Shown here one piece after another: positions 1 to 8,347 of a stretch of DNA of 30,860 bases. Location of the stretch: the NCBI GenBank assembly GCA_910589275.1, contig CAJUTH010000041.1:1-30860 (forward strand), written 5' to 3'. Positions within the stretch are counted from its first letter, which is position 1. Each line of letters starts with the position of its first letter. The position numbers were made by a program, and so were the translations under genes. The notes beneath the pieces are model-generated. The model was not told the origin of the DNA and made no database searches. It saw only the letters and a list, made by a program, of their open reading frames with translations. This DNA is from an uncultured Dorea sp. GTDB taxonomy: Bacteria; Bacillota; Clostridia; Lachnospirales; Lachnospiraceae.

Positions 1-1
1 A

Positions 2-61
2 ATTATAGAGGGATTCAGGAGATTAGAAAATCCGCAGGAATATTTGGCGCTTACAGTATAG
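2..61 (+). CDS. possible C-terminal end of an upstream gene (partial)
   Basis: The frame starting at base 2 reads through 19 codons with ordinary codon use, with a protein-like end (EGFRRLENPQEYLALTV), and stops at TAG 59-61. The DNA after it turns very AT-rich, as expected of an intergenic region before the flagellin gene. Another frame (starting at base 1) is also open, to 153, but its second half is AT-rich and not protein-like. I do not recognise the family, and the call is weak because so little is in the window. Confidence 0.25.
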   Translation: MIEGFRRLENPQEYLALTV

Positions 62-70
62 AAGTGTTGA

Positions 71-97
71 TATATAATTATATATATTTTTCGGTAA
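71..97 (+). promoter_or_regulatory. candidate sigma-28-like promoter for the flagellin
   Basis: TATA at 71-74 and TTCGGTAA at 90-97 are spaced 15 bp. This resembles the motility sigma consensus TAAA-N15-GCCGATAA (3 of 4 and 5 of 8 matches). No better sigma-70 promoter is visible in the 90-bp gap. It is a weak match and rests mainly on the expectation that flagellin genes use this sigma factor. Confidence 0.22.
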
Positions 98-121
98 ATA
101 TAAAAAAGAGGCTATTGTTGA

Positions 122-141
122 ATTGTCGGACAGACAATGGA
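122..141 (+). promoter_or_regulatory. flagellin leader hairpin with GGA loop (possible CsrA site)
   Basis: ATTGTC (122-127) and GACAAT (133-138) form a perfect 6-bp stem with loop GGACA. A second GGA follows at 139-141, and the ribosome binding site GAGG lies at 147-150. CsrA binds GGA in hairpin loops and represses flagellin translation in Bacillus by occupying two such sites, one at the ribosome binding site. The hairpin is seen directly; its role as a CsrA target is inferred. Confidence 0.4.
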
Positions 142-157
142 AAAATGAGGTAAAATG

Positions 158-2038
158 ATGAGGATCCAGCATAATATAACATCCTTGAATGTATACAGAA
201 ACTTAAATGTAAATAATGGAGCAGTAGCCAAGAATTTAGAAAAGCTTAGTTCGGGTTACAAAATCAACCGTGCTGGAGACGACGCGGCGGGTCTTGCTGT
301 GTCTGAAAAAATGAGAGCCCAAATTACTGGATTAAAGCAGGCTAAACAAAATGCGGAGGATGGTATTTCTTTGGTACAGACAGTGGAAGGAGCGACAACG
401 GAAGTTCATTCCATGTTGAACCGGATGATGGAGCTTTCAGTACAATCTGCAAATGGAACATATACCGATGAAGAGCGCATCATGATGAATCAGGAGATGC
501 AGCAATTAAAAACAGAGATTACAAGGATTGGAACTACCTCAAAGTTTAATGGCATTCAACTTTTTCCAAATGGAAGTTCAGACAGTGCAAAGGAGAACGT
601 TACTACATACAATCTCACCGTGGATTTGAAAAACAGGACATGCGAAGTAAACTCTGTGGAACGTGCAGGAGCAGCGTCCGCAAGTGGTCAAACTCGTGCG
701 GCGCAAGGCTATGACCAGCTTGCAAAGAAAATTGCCGAAGAATACTTCCCAAATGCTATCAGTCAGATTCTGTCTGCATTTCCTTCCCTTAATGCAGCGA
801 TTGGGACGGATAAGATTGGTATGGAACTTAAAATTGAAAATATTGACGGGACCGGAAATATCCTTGCCTATGCGCAGTTTTCATTTTATCAAACAGGTAA
901 GGCGGGAAATATGTTGATTAAAGTCGATTCTTCTGACTTTTCAGATGCGTCTATTGACAGTGAAAAATTAGAATCAACCATTGCCCATGAATTAATGCAC
1001 TCCGTGATGCAATATACGATGACGGATGGTATGAGCGGTCGGAACGGCGCAGCAAAATTCCCTGAATGGTTTACAGAAGGAACCGCACAGCTTGCAGGCG
1101 GAGGATTTCCGACAAATTGGAATTCTGAATTGGAAGCAATTGCAAAGAAACTGACTGATGAAAATGATACTTCTCAAGATGCCGCAATTGCTAACTATTT
1201 AAAAAAATATACGGTGACAGGACGGCCATATGGACATGGTTATCTGGCCAGCGCATATATCGGCTATCTTGCAAATGGCGCAGGTGCAGTTATCGGTACG
1301 GGGATTGCGGCCGGAATGGATAAGATATTCGCCGAGCTGACGAACGATAGTAAGAATGGCGTATTTACGGCAATCGGAAAATATACCACAATTAAGAGTC
1401 AGGCTCAACTGGACGGTTTGTTTAAAAATCCAACGACAAATCTTGTAGAGTTTGTCCGTAAACTTGCTGTTGCATCCAAAGATGGAGCAGGTTCTGTGAT
1501 TACTGCGAATTTAAGCGATGGCGGAAATTCGCTTATCGGTAATAATCCGAATCTGCCGGAACAGCCGTTTACCGTGAAAGACATTGCAACAAAGCCCAAT
1601 GGTACGGGATCAATTGGAACTGGTGGAAGCGGGGCTTCAAGCCTTCAATTAATGGTTGGAGACGAAGGGATCGATGACAATTTAATTAAAGTAGATTTAT
1701 TCCAGATGAATCCGGCATCTCTTGGCCTTACGGAAACGAACGTACTGACAAGTGAAGCGGCTCTTACTGCAATCAATAGTGTGAATACGGCAATTGATTC
1801 GCTCAGCTCTATACGAAGCTACTATGGCGCACTTCAGAACCGATTGGAACATACGATTAACAACATTGGCAATACGGTGGAAAATTTAACGGCATCGGAA
1901 TCCCGTATTCGCGATACAGATATGGCGAAAGCGATGATGGATCATATACGTAATTCAATTCTGGTACAGAGCAGTCAGGCAATGCTCGCTCAGGCAAATC
2001 AACAGCCAACATCGATTCTTCAAGTGTTGAATGCTTAA
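158..2038 (+). CDS. proteolytic flagellin (flagellinolysin) with inserted zinc metallopeptidase domain
   Basis: Filament subunit of 626 residues. Residues 1-140 are a typical flagellin D0/D1 helical region (MRIQHNITSLN, then LSSGYKINRAGDDAAGLAVSE), and the last 90 residues are the matching C-terminal D1/D0 (ESRIRDTDMAKAMM to ILQVLNA). Between them, about 390 residues replace the usual variable D2/D3. They contain HELMH at 277-281, with zinc-binding histidines and catalytic glutamate, and the third-ligand candidate Glu307 in EWFTEG about 26 residues later. This layout matches gluzincins such as M9 collagenases (HEYTH plus YEEGGAEL). Flagellins of this design are known as flagellinolysins and form enzymatically active filaments. 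The second of two adjacent ATGs (158) is preferred: it gives the standard MRI start and 7-nt spacing from GAGG. The product would be exported by the flagellar type III system, so no signal peptide is expected. Confidence 0.93.
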   Translation: MRIQHNITSLNVYRNLNVNNGAVAKNLEKLSSGYKINRAGDDAAGLAVSEKMRAQITGLKQAKQNAEDGISLVQTVEGATTEVHSMLNRMMELSVQSANGTYTDEERIMMNQEMQQLKTEITRIGTTSKFNGIQLFPNGSSDSAKENVTTYNLTVDLKNRTCEVNSVERAGAASASGQTRAAQGYDQLAKKIAEEYFPNAISQILSAFPSLNAAIGTDKIGMELKIENIDGTGNILAYAQFSFYQTGKAGNMLIKVDSSDFSDASIDSEKLESTIAHELMHSVMQYTMTDGMSGRNGAAKFPEWFTEGTAQLAGGGFPTNWNSELEAIAKKLTDENDTSQDAAIANYLKKYTVTGRPYGHGYLASAYIGYLANGAGAVIGTGIAAGMDKIFAELTNDSKNGVFTAIGKYTTIKSQAQLDGLFKNPTTNLVEFVRKLAVASKDGAGSVITANLSDGGNSLIGNNPNLPEQPFTVKDIATKPNGTGSIGTGGSGASSLQLMVGDEGIDDNLIKVDLFQMNPASLGLTETNVLTSEAALTAINSVNTAIDSLSSIRSYYGALQNRLEHTINNIGNTVENLTASESRIRDTDMAKAMMDHIRNSILVQSSQAMLAQANQQPTSILQVLNA

Positions 2039-2069
2039 AAGTGCTTAATTATAAAAGAGGAGAGAATTT

Positions 2070-2444
2070 ATGGGAAAAATCATCGAATATGTATGCCCGT
2101 CTTGTGAAAATTCATGGCAGATTCAGATTGGCCATGGTATGACACACGGAGTTCTGGAAAAAGTTTTAGATGAATTCTCAGAAAAGACCCAGCAGCAAAT
2201 CCTTACAGATACATATGGGGAAGAATTCCCTTCTTTTGAATTTAACTACCATCCGGCGGTATGCCGGCGCTGCCGAAAGCTGTTTTCAATTCCGTCGATT
2301 TATTTACATCAAAGCAGTTGCACTTATTCGTCTATCTGTCCAGAATGCGGAAACGCTGCCTCAATCCAGACAGAGGAAGAGATTATTTGCCCCCATTGTG
2401 GAGAAGGTATTCTATCAAAAGAAGAGGTTGGAAGATGGGATTAG
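2070..2444 (+). CDS. CpXC-domain zinc-ribbon protein
   Basis: A 124-residue cytoplasmic protein with four CxxC knuckles: CPSC near residue 10, CRRC near 66, CPEC near 92 and CPHC near 108. This is the pattern of the CpXC domain family, whose function is not established. The last two knuckles form a rubredoxin- or zinc-ribbon-like module. A GAGGAGAG ribbon of purines lies 8 nt upstream of the ATG. The gap to the flagellin stop is only 31 bp with no terminator, so it is probably cotranscribed with the zinc-protease flagellin. A strong hairpin follows the gene. Structural zinc binding is inferred from the cysteines. Confidence 0.75.
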   Translation: MGKIIEYVCPSCENSWQIQIGHGMTHGVLEKVLDEFSEKTQQQILTDTYGEEFPSFEFNYHPAVCRRCRKLFSIPSIYLHQSSCTYSSICPECGNAASIQTEEEIICPHCGEGILSKEEVGRWD

Positions 2445-2517
2445 TAATTATCATGGCTCACAAACCGTCTATACTTTTTTTCATGTAGGCATAACTGCAA
2501 TAATATAAATGTTTGCA

Positions 2518-2558
2518 GCACCGGAAATATGTCACATACTTGGTGATATTTCCGGTGC
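2518..2558. terminator. bidirectional terminator between the CpXC gene and gyrA
   Basis: A perfect 13-bp inverted repeat: GCACCGGAAATAT (2518-2530) pairs with ATATTTCCGGTGC (2546-2558) across a 15-nt loop. It lies between the converging CpXC (plus) and gyrA (minus) genes, so it can serve both. The T-tracts flanking it are short. Confidence 0.75.
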
Positions 2559-2596
2559 ATTACAACTTATAACTGCTGTTCAAGTAATTTGATTCT

Positions 2597-5092
2597 TTAT
2601 TCTTCTTTTTCTAGTTTTTGGCGGTGATAATTTCTTTTTGCCTCCTCTTTTTCCTCATCTCTCACTTTTTCGATGCTTGCCACTGTTGTGTCGTCTTTTA
2701 AATTAATCAGCTTCACACCGGATGTGATTCGTCCAAGTATTGATATACCGCTGCAAAACATTCTTATGATAATTCCGTCTGTGTTAATTATCATAATTTC
2801 TTCATCCTGACTAACAGCCTTGATGCCTACAACATTTCCTGTCTTTTCAGTAATCTTGTAACATTTTACACCTTTGCCGCCGCGATTTTGCGCTGTAAAT
2901 TCTTCTAATAAGGTACGCTTACCCATTCCCTTTTCCGATACGATTAGAAGCTCATTTCCTTGGGTTACAAGCTGCATTCCTATTACCTCGTCACGGTCTG
3001 CAAGGTTAATGCCTCTTACTCCCATAGAAGTCCTTCCAGTTGCTCTGACGTCGGTTTCTGCAAAACGGATACACTGACCATATTTGGTTGCCAGAATAAT
3101 TTCCTGTTTTCCATCGGTAAACTTTACTTCAATTAATTCATCATCTTCACGGAGTGTAATTGCAGCCAAGCCATTTTTTCGTATATTAGAAAAATCAACA
3201 ACCGAAGTTTTCTTTACAAGACCTTTCTCCGTTGCCATTACAATGTATTCTCCCTCTCTATATTCATCCAAAGGGATAACAGCGCTGATTTTTTCATCCG
3301 GCATTAACTGAATCAAATTAATGATTGCAGTTCCTCTTGAAGTTCTAGAAGCTTCCGGTATTTCGTATGCCTTTAACCGATATACGCGTCCTTTGTTGGT
3401 AAAGAACATAAGATAATGATGGGTATGCGTCATAAATAACTCTTCCACATAATCCTCTTCTATCGTCTGCATTCCCTTAATTCCTTTACCGCCTCTATTT
3501 TGTGCTTTAAACGTATCCTCGGACATTCTCTTAATATATCCAAGCTTTGTCATGGTAATAACAACATCTTCCTTTGGAATCAAATCTTCCATAGAGATAT
3601 CATATTCGTCAAATCCAATAGAAGTTCTTCTCTCATCACCATATTTATCACGAATAAGTAAAATTTCTTCTTTAATAACTTTAAGAAGAAGCTTTCTGTC
3701 TGCCAAAATAGCCTTTAATCGGTCAATCTTTGCCATCAGTTCTTTGTATTCGCTCTCCAGCTTTTCACGTTCCAAGCCGGTAAGTGCTCTCAGACGCATA
3801 TCTACAATTGCCTGAGCTTGAACATCTGACAATTCAAACTGCCTCATTAACTCTGCCTTTGCTTCTTGTACATTAGCAGAATTTCTTATAATGTGGATAA
3901 CTTCGTCAATATGATCCAAAGCTATCAGTAATCCTTCAAGGATATGTGCGCGTTCCTGTGCTTTATTCAGCTCATACTTTGTGCGTCTAGTTACCACCTC
4001 TTCTTGATGTGCCAGATAATATTTAAGCATATCAAGAATATTCATAACCTTTGGCTCATTATTTACTAGAGCCAGCATAATAACTCCAAACGTATCCTGA
4101 AGCTGCGTATGTTTGTATAACTGATTCAGAATAATATTTGGATTTACATCCCTCCTCAGTTCAATACAGATTCTCATTCCTTCACGGCTGGACTGATCGC
4201 TCAAATCGGTAATACCATCGATTCTCTTATCACGTACCATTTCAGCTATCTTTTCAATCAACCGGGCTTTATTTACCATATAAGGAAGTTCTGTGACAAT
4301 AATACGATTTTTACCATTGGCCATTGCTTCAATGTCCGTTACTGCACGTACGCGGATTTTTCCGCGTCCGGTCCGATAGGCTTCCTCAATTCCTCTTGTT
4401 CCAAGAATCATAGCTCCTGTTGGAAAATCCGGTCCTTTTATAACCCTTAATATGTCTTCTACAGAAGTCTCTCCCTGTTCGTCAATCTGATCGTCAATGA
4501 TCTTAACAACTGCATTAATAACCTCTTTCAAATTATGAGGAGGAATACTGGTTGCCATTCCGACTGCAATACCGGAAGTTCCATTTACCAAGAGATTGGG
4601 AAATCTGGATGGAAGAACTACAGGCTCTCTTTCTGTCTCGTCAAAATTTGGTATAAAATCAACCGTATCTTTGTTAATATCCGCAGTTAGTTCCATGGAA
4701 ATCTTACTAAGACGGGCTTCTGTATAACGCATAGCAGCGGCTCCGTCTCCATCCACTGAACCAAAATTACCGTGGCCGTCAACCAGCGGATATCTGGTTG
4801 ACCATTCCTGCGCCATATTTACCAATGCGCCATAAATAGAACTATCTCCGTGAGGATGATATTTACCCATGGTATCACCCACAATACGTGCGCTTTTTCT
4901 GTGAGGCTTATCCGGTCCATTATTTAATTCAATCATAGAATAGAGAATCCTTCTCTGTACCGGCTTCAAACCATCCCTCACATCCGGAAGGGCGCGGGAA
5001 GCAATTACGCTCATAGCATAATCAATGTAAGATTTCTCCATCGTTTTCTTTAGATCTATCTCATGGACCTTGTCAAAAATATTATCTTCCAT
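2597..5092 (-). CDS. gyrA: DNA gyrase subunit A
   Basis: The 831-residue breakage-reunion subunit of gyrase, which introduces negative supercoils with GyrB. Catalytic Tyr123 lies in AAMRYTEARLS, and the 'YHPHGDSSIYG' quinolone-pocket helix is at 78-88. The C-terminal DNA-wrapping beta-pinwheel has a GyrA-box variant QNRGGKG at 531-537 and a second copy near residue 740. The acidic/basic tail ends in KLEKEE. An AGGAGG ribosome binding site sits 4 nt upstream of the ATG. The gene follows gyrB by 15 bp in the dnaA-gyrA operon. Position 88 (E. coli GyrA Asp87) is Gly, while the Ser83 equivalent is conserved as Ser84. ParC is the main alternative, but the GyrA box and locus favour GyrA. Confidence 0.97.
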   Translation of the reverse strand: MEDNIFDKVHEIDLKKTMEKSYIDYAMSVIASRALPDVRDGLKPVQRRILYSMIELNNGPDKPHRKSARIVGDTMGKYHPHGDSSIYGALVNMAQEWSTRYPLVDGHGNFGSVDGDGAAAMRYTEARLSKISMELTADINKDTVDFIPNFDETEREPVVLPSRFPNLLVNGTSGIAVGMATSIPPHNLKEVINAVVKIIDDQIDEQGETSVEDILRVIKGPDFPTGAMILGTRGIEEAYRTGRGKIRVRAVTDIEAMANGKNRIIVTELPYMVNKARLIEKIAEMVRDKRIDGITDLSDQSSREGMRICIELRRDVNPNIILNQLYKHTQLQDTFGVIMLALVNNEPKVMNILDMLKYYLAHQEEVVTRRTKYELNKAQERAHILEGLLIALDHIDEVIHIIRNSANVQEAKAELMRQFELSDVQAQAIVDMRLRALTGLEREKLESEYKELMAKIDRLKAILADRKLLLKVIKEEILLIRDKYGDERRTSIGFDEYDISMEDLIPKEDVVITMTKLGYIKRMSEDTFKAQNRGGKGIKGMQTIEEDYVEELFMTHTHHYLMFFTNKGRVYRLKAYEIPEASRTSRGTAIINLIQLMPDEKISAVIPLDEYREGEYIVMATEKGLVKKTSVVDFSNIRKNGLAAITLREDDELIEVKFTDGKQEIILATKYGQCIRFAETDVRATGRTSMGVRGINLADRDEVIGMQLVTQGNELLIVSEKGMGKRTLLEEFTAQNRGGKGVKCYKITEKTGNVVGIKAVSQDEEIMIINTDGIIIRMFCSGISILGRITSGVKLINLKDDTTVASIEKVRDEEKEEAKRNYHRQKLEKEE

Positions 5093-5107
5093 ACTTCCTC
5101 CTGTCTG

Positions 5108-7039
5108 TTATATATCAAGATTTTGTACATATTTTGCATTTTCTTCGATAAATTCACGGCGAGGCTCTACCTTGTCTCCCATCAATGTGGTAAATGTAAG
5201 ATCAAGCTCAGACGCGCTCTCATCATCCATTGTAACTCTGAGAAGGATTCTGTGTTCCGGATCCATTGTCGTATCCCATAACTGATCCGCATCCATCTCT
5301 CCAAGTCCCTTGTACCGCTGAATTTTATTATTGTTATCCCTTCCTACTTCTTTTAATATCGAATCAAGCTCCTCATCACTGTATGCATACCATATCTTTT
5401 TATTTTTCTCCAGTTTATAAAGAGGAGGCTGCGCAAGATATACATATCCCTGTTTGATTAATTCCGGCATAAACCTATAAAGGAATGTAAGTAATAGGGT
5501 ACTGATATGTGCTCCATCCACGTCGGCATCTGTCATAATAATAATTTTGTGATATCTTAATTTACTGATATCAAAATCCTCATGAATACCTGTTCCAAAC
5601 GCAGTAATCATTGCTTTGATCTCTGCATTGCCATAAATACGGTCAAGCCTTGCCTTTTCGACATTTAATATTTTACCGCGAAGCGGCAGAATAGCCTGCG
5701 TATTACGGTTTCTTGCAGTCTTTGCAGAACCTCCCGCAGAATCTCCCTCTACGATATAGATCTCGCAGTTTTCCGGATTTTTATCTGAGCAGTCCGCCAG
5801 TTTCCCAGGCAGAGACATACCATCCAAAGCAGATTTTCTTCTGGTAAGCTCCCTTGCTTTTCTCGCGGCTTCTCTTGCCCGCTGAGCGAGCACTGATTTT
5901 TCAACAGTCATTTTTGCAACTGCGGGATTCTGCTCCAGATAAATAGAAAGCTGTTTGCTTACAATGCTATCTACTGCGCCTCTTGCTTCGCTGTTTCCTA
6001 ATTTTTGCTTTGTCTGCCCCTCAAATTGAGGCTCTTCTATCTTAACGCTTATAATTGCCGTGAGACCTTCCCTAATGTCTTCACCAGATAGATTCTGCTC
6101 ATTATCCTTTAACAGCTTATTTTTTCTTGCATAATCATTGAACGTCTTTGTAAGGGCATTTCTAAAACCGACGATATGAGTTCCTCCTTCTGGAGTTGTT
6201 ATATTATTTACAAATCCATAAGTCGTCTCATTATAAGAATCATTATGCTGCATAGCAACCTCAACTTGTACATTATTTACTATGCCCTCACAATAGATTA
6301 CATTTTCATAAAGAGCCTCTTTACTGCGGTTCAGATAGGTAACAAATTCTCGGATTCCTCCCTCATAATGAAAAATCTTCTCAACAATTTCTTCTTTCCT
6401 CTCATCCCTAAGCGTGATTTTAAGGCCCGCTGTGAGAAACGCCATCTCACGAAAACGCTGCTTTAATATACCGTAATCAAAAATAGTTTCCTCAAATATC
6501 GTATCATCCGGCATAAAGGTGACCTTTGTTCCGGTCTTTTCCTTTTCACAATCACCAATAACAGCTAACTTTTGAGTAACCTTTCCTCGTTCATAACGCT
6601 GTTTATAAACTTTTCCTTCGCTAAAAATCTCTACTTCAAGCCAATTGGACAACGCATTTACAACAGAAGCTCCAACTCCGTGAAGTCCTCCTGATACCTT
6701 GTAGCCCCCTCCGCCAAATTTACCGCCGGCATGAAGAACGGTAAATACAACCTCTACGGCAGGAAGCCCTGCTTTATGATTAATACCTACCGGTATGCCC
6801 CTTCCATTATCAACAACTGTAACCGAATTATCTTTATTCAAAGTAATCGTAATCGTGTCGCAGAATCCCGCCAAAGCTTCGTCGACAGAATTATCCACAA
6901 TCTCATATACCAAATGATGAAGCCCTCTCGATGAAGTACTCCCAATATACATACCTGGTCTTTTTCTTACGGCTTCTAGGCCTTCCAAAATCTGAATCTC
7001 ATCTGCGCCATATTCATGCTGTACCTTTTCTGTACTCAT
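5108..7039 (-). CDS. gyrB: DNA gyrase subunit B
   Basis: The 643-residue ATPase subunit of gyrase. The GHKL ATP-binding fold shows YEIVDNSVDEALAG (catalytic Glu46), VDNGRGIP at 76-83 and GLHGVGASVVNALS at 118-131. The TOPRIM domain carries EGDSAGG (Glu431) and DADVDGAHI (504-512). The C-terminal YKGLGEMDADQLWDTTMDP motif is typical. Length matches the short Gram-positive type with no extra insert. AGGAGG precedes the ATG. Only 8-9 bp separate it from recF upstream and 15 bp from gyrA downstream, so it belongs to the dnaA-dnaN-yaaA-recF-gyrB-gyrA operon. Confidence 0.98.
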   Translation of the reverse strand: MSTEKVQHEYGADEIQILEGLEAVRKRPGMYIGSTSSRGLHHLVYEIVDNSVDEALAGFCDTITITLNKDNSVTVVDNGRGIPVGINHKAGLPAVEVVFTVLHAGGKFGGGGYKVSGGLHGVGASVVNALSNWLEVEIFSEGKVYKQRYERGKVTQKLAVIGDCEKEKTGTKVTFMPDDTIFEETIFDYGILKQRFREMAFLTAGLKITLRDERKEEIVEKIFHYEGGIREFVTYLNRSKEALYENVIYCEGIVNNVQVEVAMQHNDSYNETTYGFVNNITTPEGGTHIVGFRNALTKTFNDYARKNKLLKDNEQNLSGEDIREGLTAIISVKIEEPQFEGQTKQKLGNSEARGAVDSIVSKQLSIYLEQNPAVAKMTVEKSVLAQRAREAARKARELTRRKSALDGMSLPGKLADCSDKNPENCEIYIVEGDSAGGSAKTARNRNTQAILPLRGKILNVEKARLDRIYGNAEIKAMITAFGTGIHEDFDISKLRYHKIIIMTDADVDGAHISTLLLTFLYRFMPELIKQGYVYLAQPPLYKLEKNKKIWYAYSDEELDSILKEVGRDNNNKIQRYKGLGEMDADQLWDTTMDPEHRILLRVTMDDESASELDLTFTTLMGDKVEPRREFIEENAKYVQNLDI

Positions 7040-7048
7040 AGTGCCCTC

Positions 7049-8134
7049 CTAGTTTTCTTTTACTACCTTACCTTTATGAACATAAAAAATTTTATTTATG
7101 GAAAAACGATGATTTACAAACTCTTCTACGCCTGTACAAGTAATAAGCGTCTGTATATCATCTATACTATCTAATAAATAGTTTTGCCTATGTTTATCAA
7201 GTTCAGACAATACATCGTCAAGTAAAAGAACCGGTTTTTCCTTCGTAATCTTTTTAATAAGCTCAATCTCTGATAATTTCAGGGATAATGCAGCAGTCCT
7301 CTGCTGTCCTTGAGAGCCGAACTTTCTTATATCGATTCCATTTATCTTAAAACAAATATCATCCCTATGAGGTCCTGATGAAGTGCTCATCATTTTCAAA
7401 TCTCTATCTCTGTGCCTTCTTAACACCTCTTCAAAAGATTCGTTTTTTATATTTGGTTCATAGATTACTTCTATATTTTCTCTTTCACCAGTTATTTTTT
7501 TATGAATATTAGAAATTATTTCATTTACATTTTTTATAAAATCTTTTCTTTCTTTTATAATTTTATTCCCGTAATCTATTAGCTGCATATCCCAGATATC
7601 CAGAGTTTCTTTTAAACTAGCATTATAATATATATCCTTTAGCAGATGGTTTCTCTGATTTACAATTCGATGATACTTTGAAAGGTTATTCAGATATACT
7701 CGGCTAATCTGGGACAACTCCACATCTACAAACCTTCTTCTCTCCGCAGGCCCGTTTTTTATAATATTCAAGTCCTCCGGAGAGAAAAATACAACGTTTA
7801 AAATACCAAATATTTCGCTGGCTTTTTTAATCGGAATATGATTGATTGCGATCCCTTTTGGTTTATTTTTTTTTAAATGCATATCAATTTGATATAAAAT
7901 ACCTTTTTTATCAACAATCACTTCTATATGGGATTCATCCTGTCCAAATAAAATCATATCCCTGTCTTTTGTTCCTCTGTGGGATTTTGAAGTCCCGCAG
8001 AGATATATAGATTCCAGTATATTTGTCTTTCCCTGTGCATTATCTCCATAAAAAATATTTGTTGCCGGATTTAGATCTAAAGACAATAATTCATAATTTC
8101 TAAAATTTTTTAATTTTAAAGAATTAATCTTCAA
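7049..8134 (-). CDS. recF: DNA replication and repair protein RecF
   Basis: SMC-like ATPase that loads RecA at gaps with RecO and RecR. Walker A GDNAQGKTN is at about 30-38, the signature GSQGQQRTAALSLKL is near 270, and Walker B LLLDDVLSELD follows. I place the start at TTG 8134 (361 residues, MKINSLKLKNFRNYE), which matches the RecF N-terminus and has GGGGAAGAG 6 nt upstream. The in-frame ATG at 8152 adds six residues (MGKRLK) and has no ribosome binding site. The coding region overlaps the end of yaaA by 11 bp, suggesting translational coupling. Confidence 0.95.
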   Translation of the reverse strand: MKINSLKLKNFRNYELLSLDLNPATNIFYGDNAQGKTNILESIYLCGTSKSHRGTKDRDMILFGQDESHIEVIVDKKGILYQIDMHLKKNKPKGIAINHIPIKKASEIFGILNVVFFSPEDLNIIKNGPAERRRFVDVELSQISRVYLNNLSKYHRIVNQRNHLLKDIYYNASLKETLDIWDMQLIDYGNKIIKERKDFIKNVNEIISNIHKKITGERENIEVIYEPNIKNESFEEVLRRHRDRDLKMMSTSSGPHRDDICFKINGIDIRKFGSQGQQRTAALSLKLSEIELIKKITKEKPVLLLDDVLSELDKHRQNYLLDSIDDIQTLITCTGVEEFVNHRFSINKIFYVHKGKVVKEN

Positions 8135-8333
8135 TTTTAATCTCTTCCCCATGAAAGACTACAATATCACCTCTATAAAGCTTTCTTCCGCGCCGCGTGT
8201 CAACTTCTCCGTTTACAGTTACAAAACCTTCTATAACAGCTTCTTTGGCTTCTGTTCCTGATCCTACAAAACCTGCCGCTTTTAACGCCTGTCCAAGCTT
8301 AATATATTCTCCTCTCAGCTTAATAACTTCCAT
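8124..8333 (-). CDS. yaaA: S4-domain RNA-binding protein YaaA/RlbA
   Basis: A 69-residue protein consisting almost only of an S4 RNA-binding fold (IKLGQALKAAGFVGSGTEAKEAVIEGFVTVNGEVDTRRGRKL, given here by its span of about residues 11-53). The small S4 gene between dnaN and recF is the widespread yaaA (rlbA) gene, thought to act in ribosome biogenesis. It follows dnaN by 14 bp and its stop overlaps the recF start. Family assignment is firm from position and motif; the exact role is not shown here. Confidence 0.9.
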   Translation of the reverse strand: MEVIKLRGEYIKLGQALKAAGFVGSGTEAKEAVIEGFVTVNGEVDTRRGRKLYRGDIVVFHGEEIKIED

Positions 8334-8347
8334 AACGATACTCCTAA

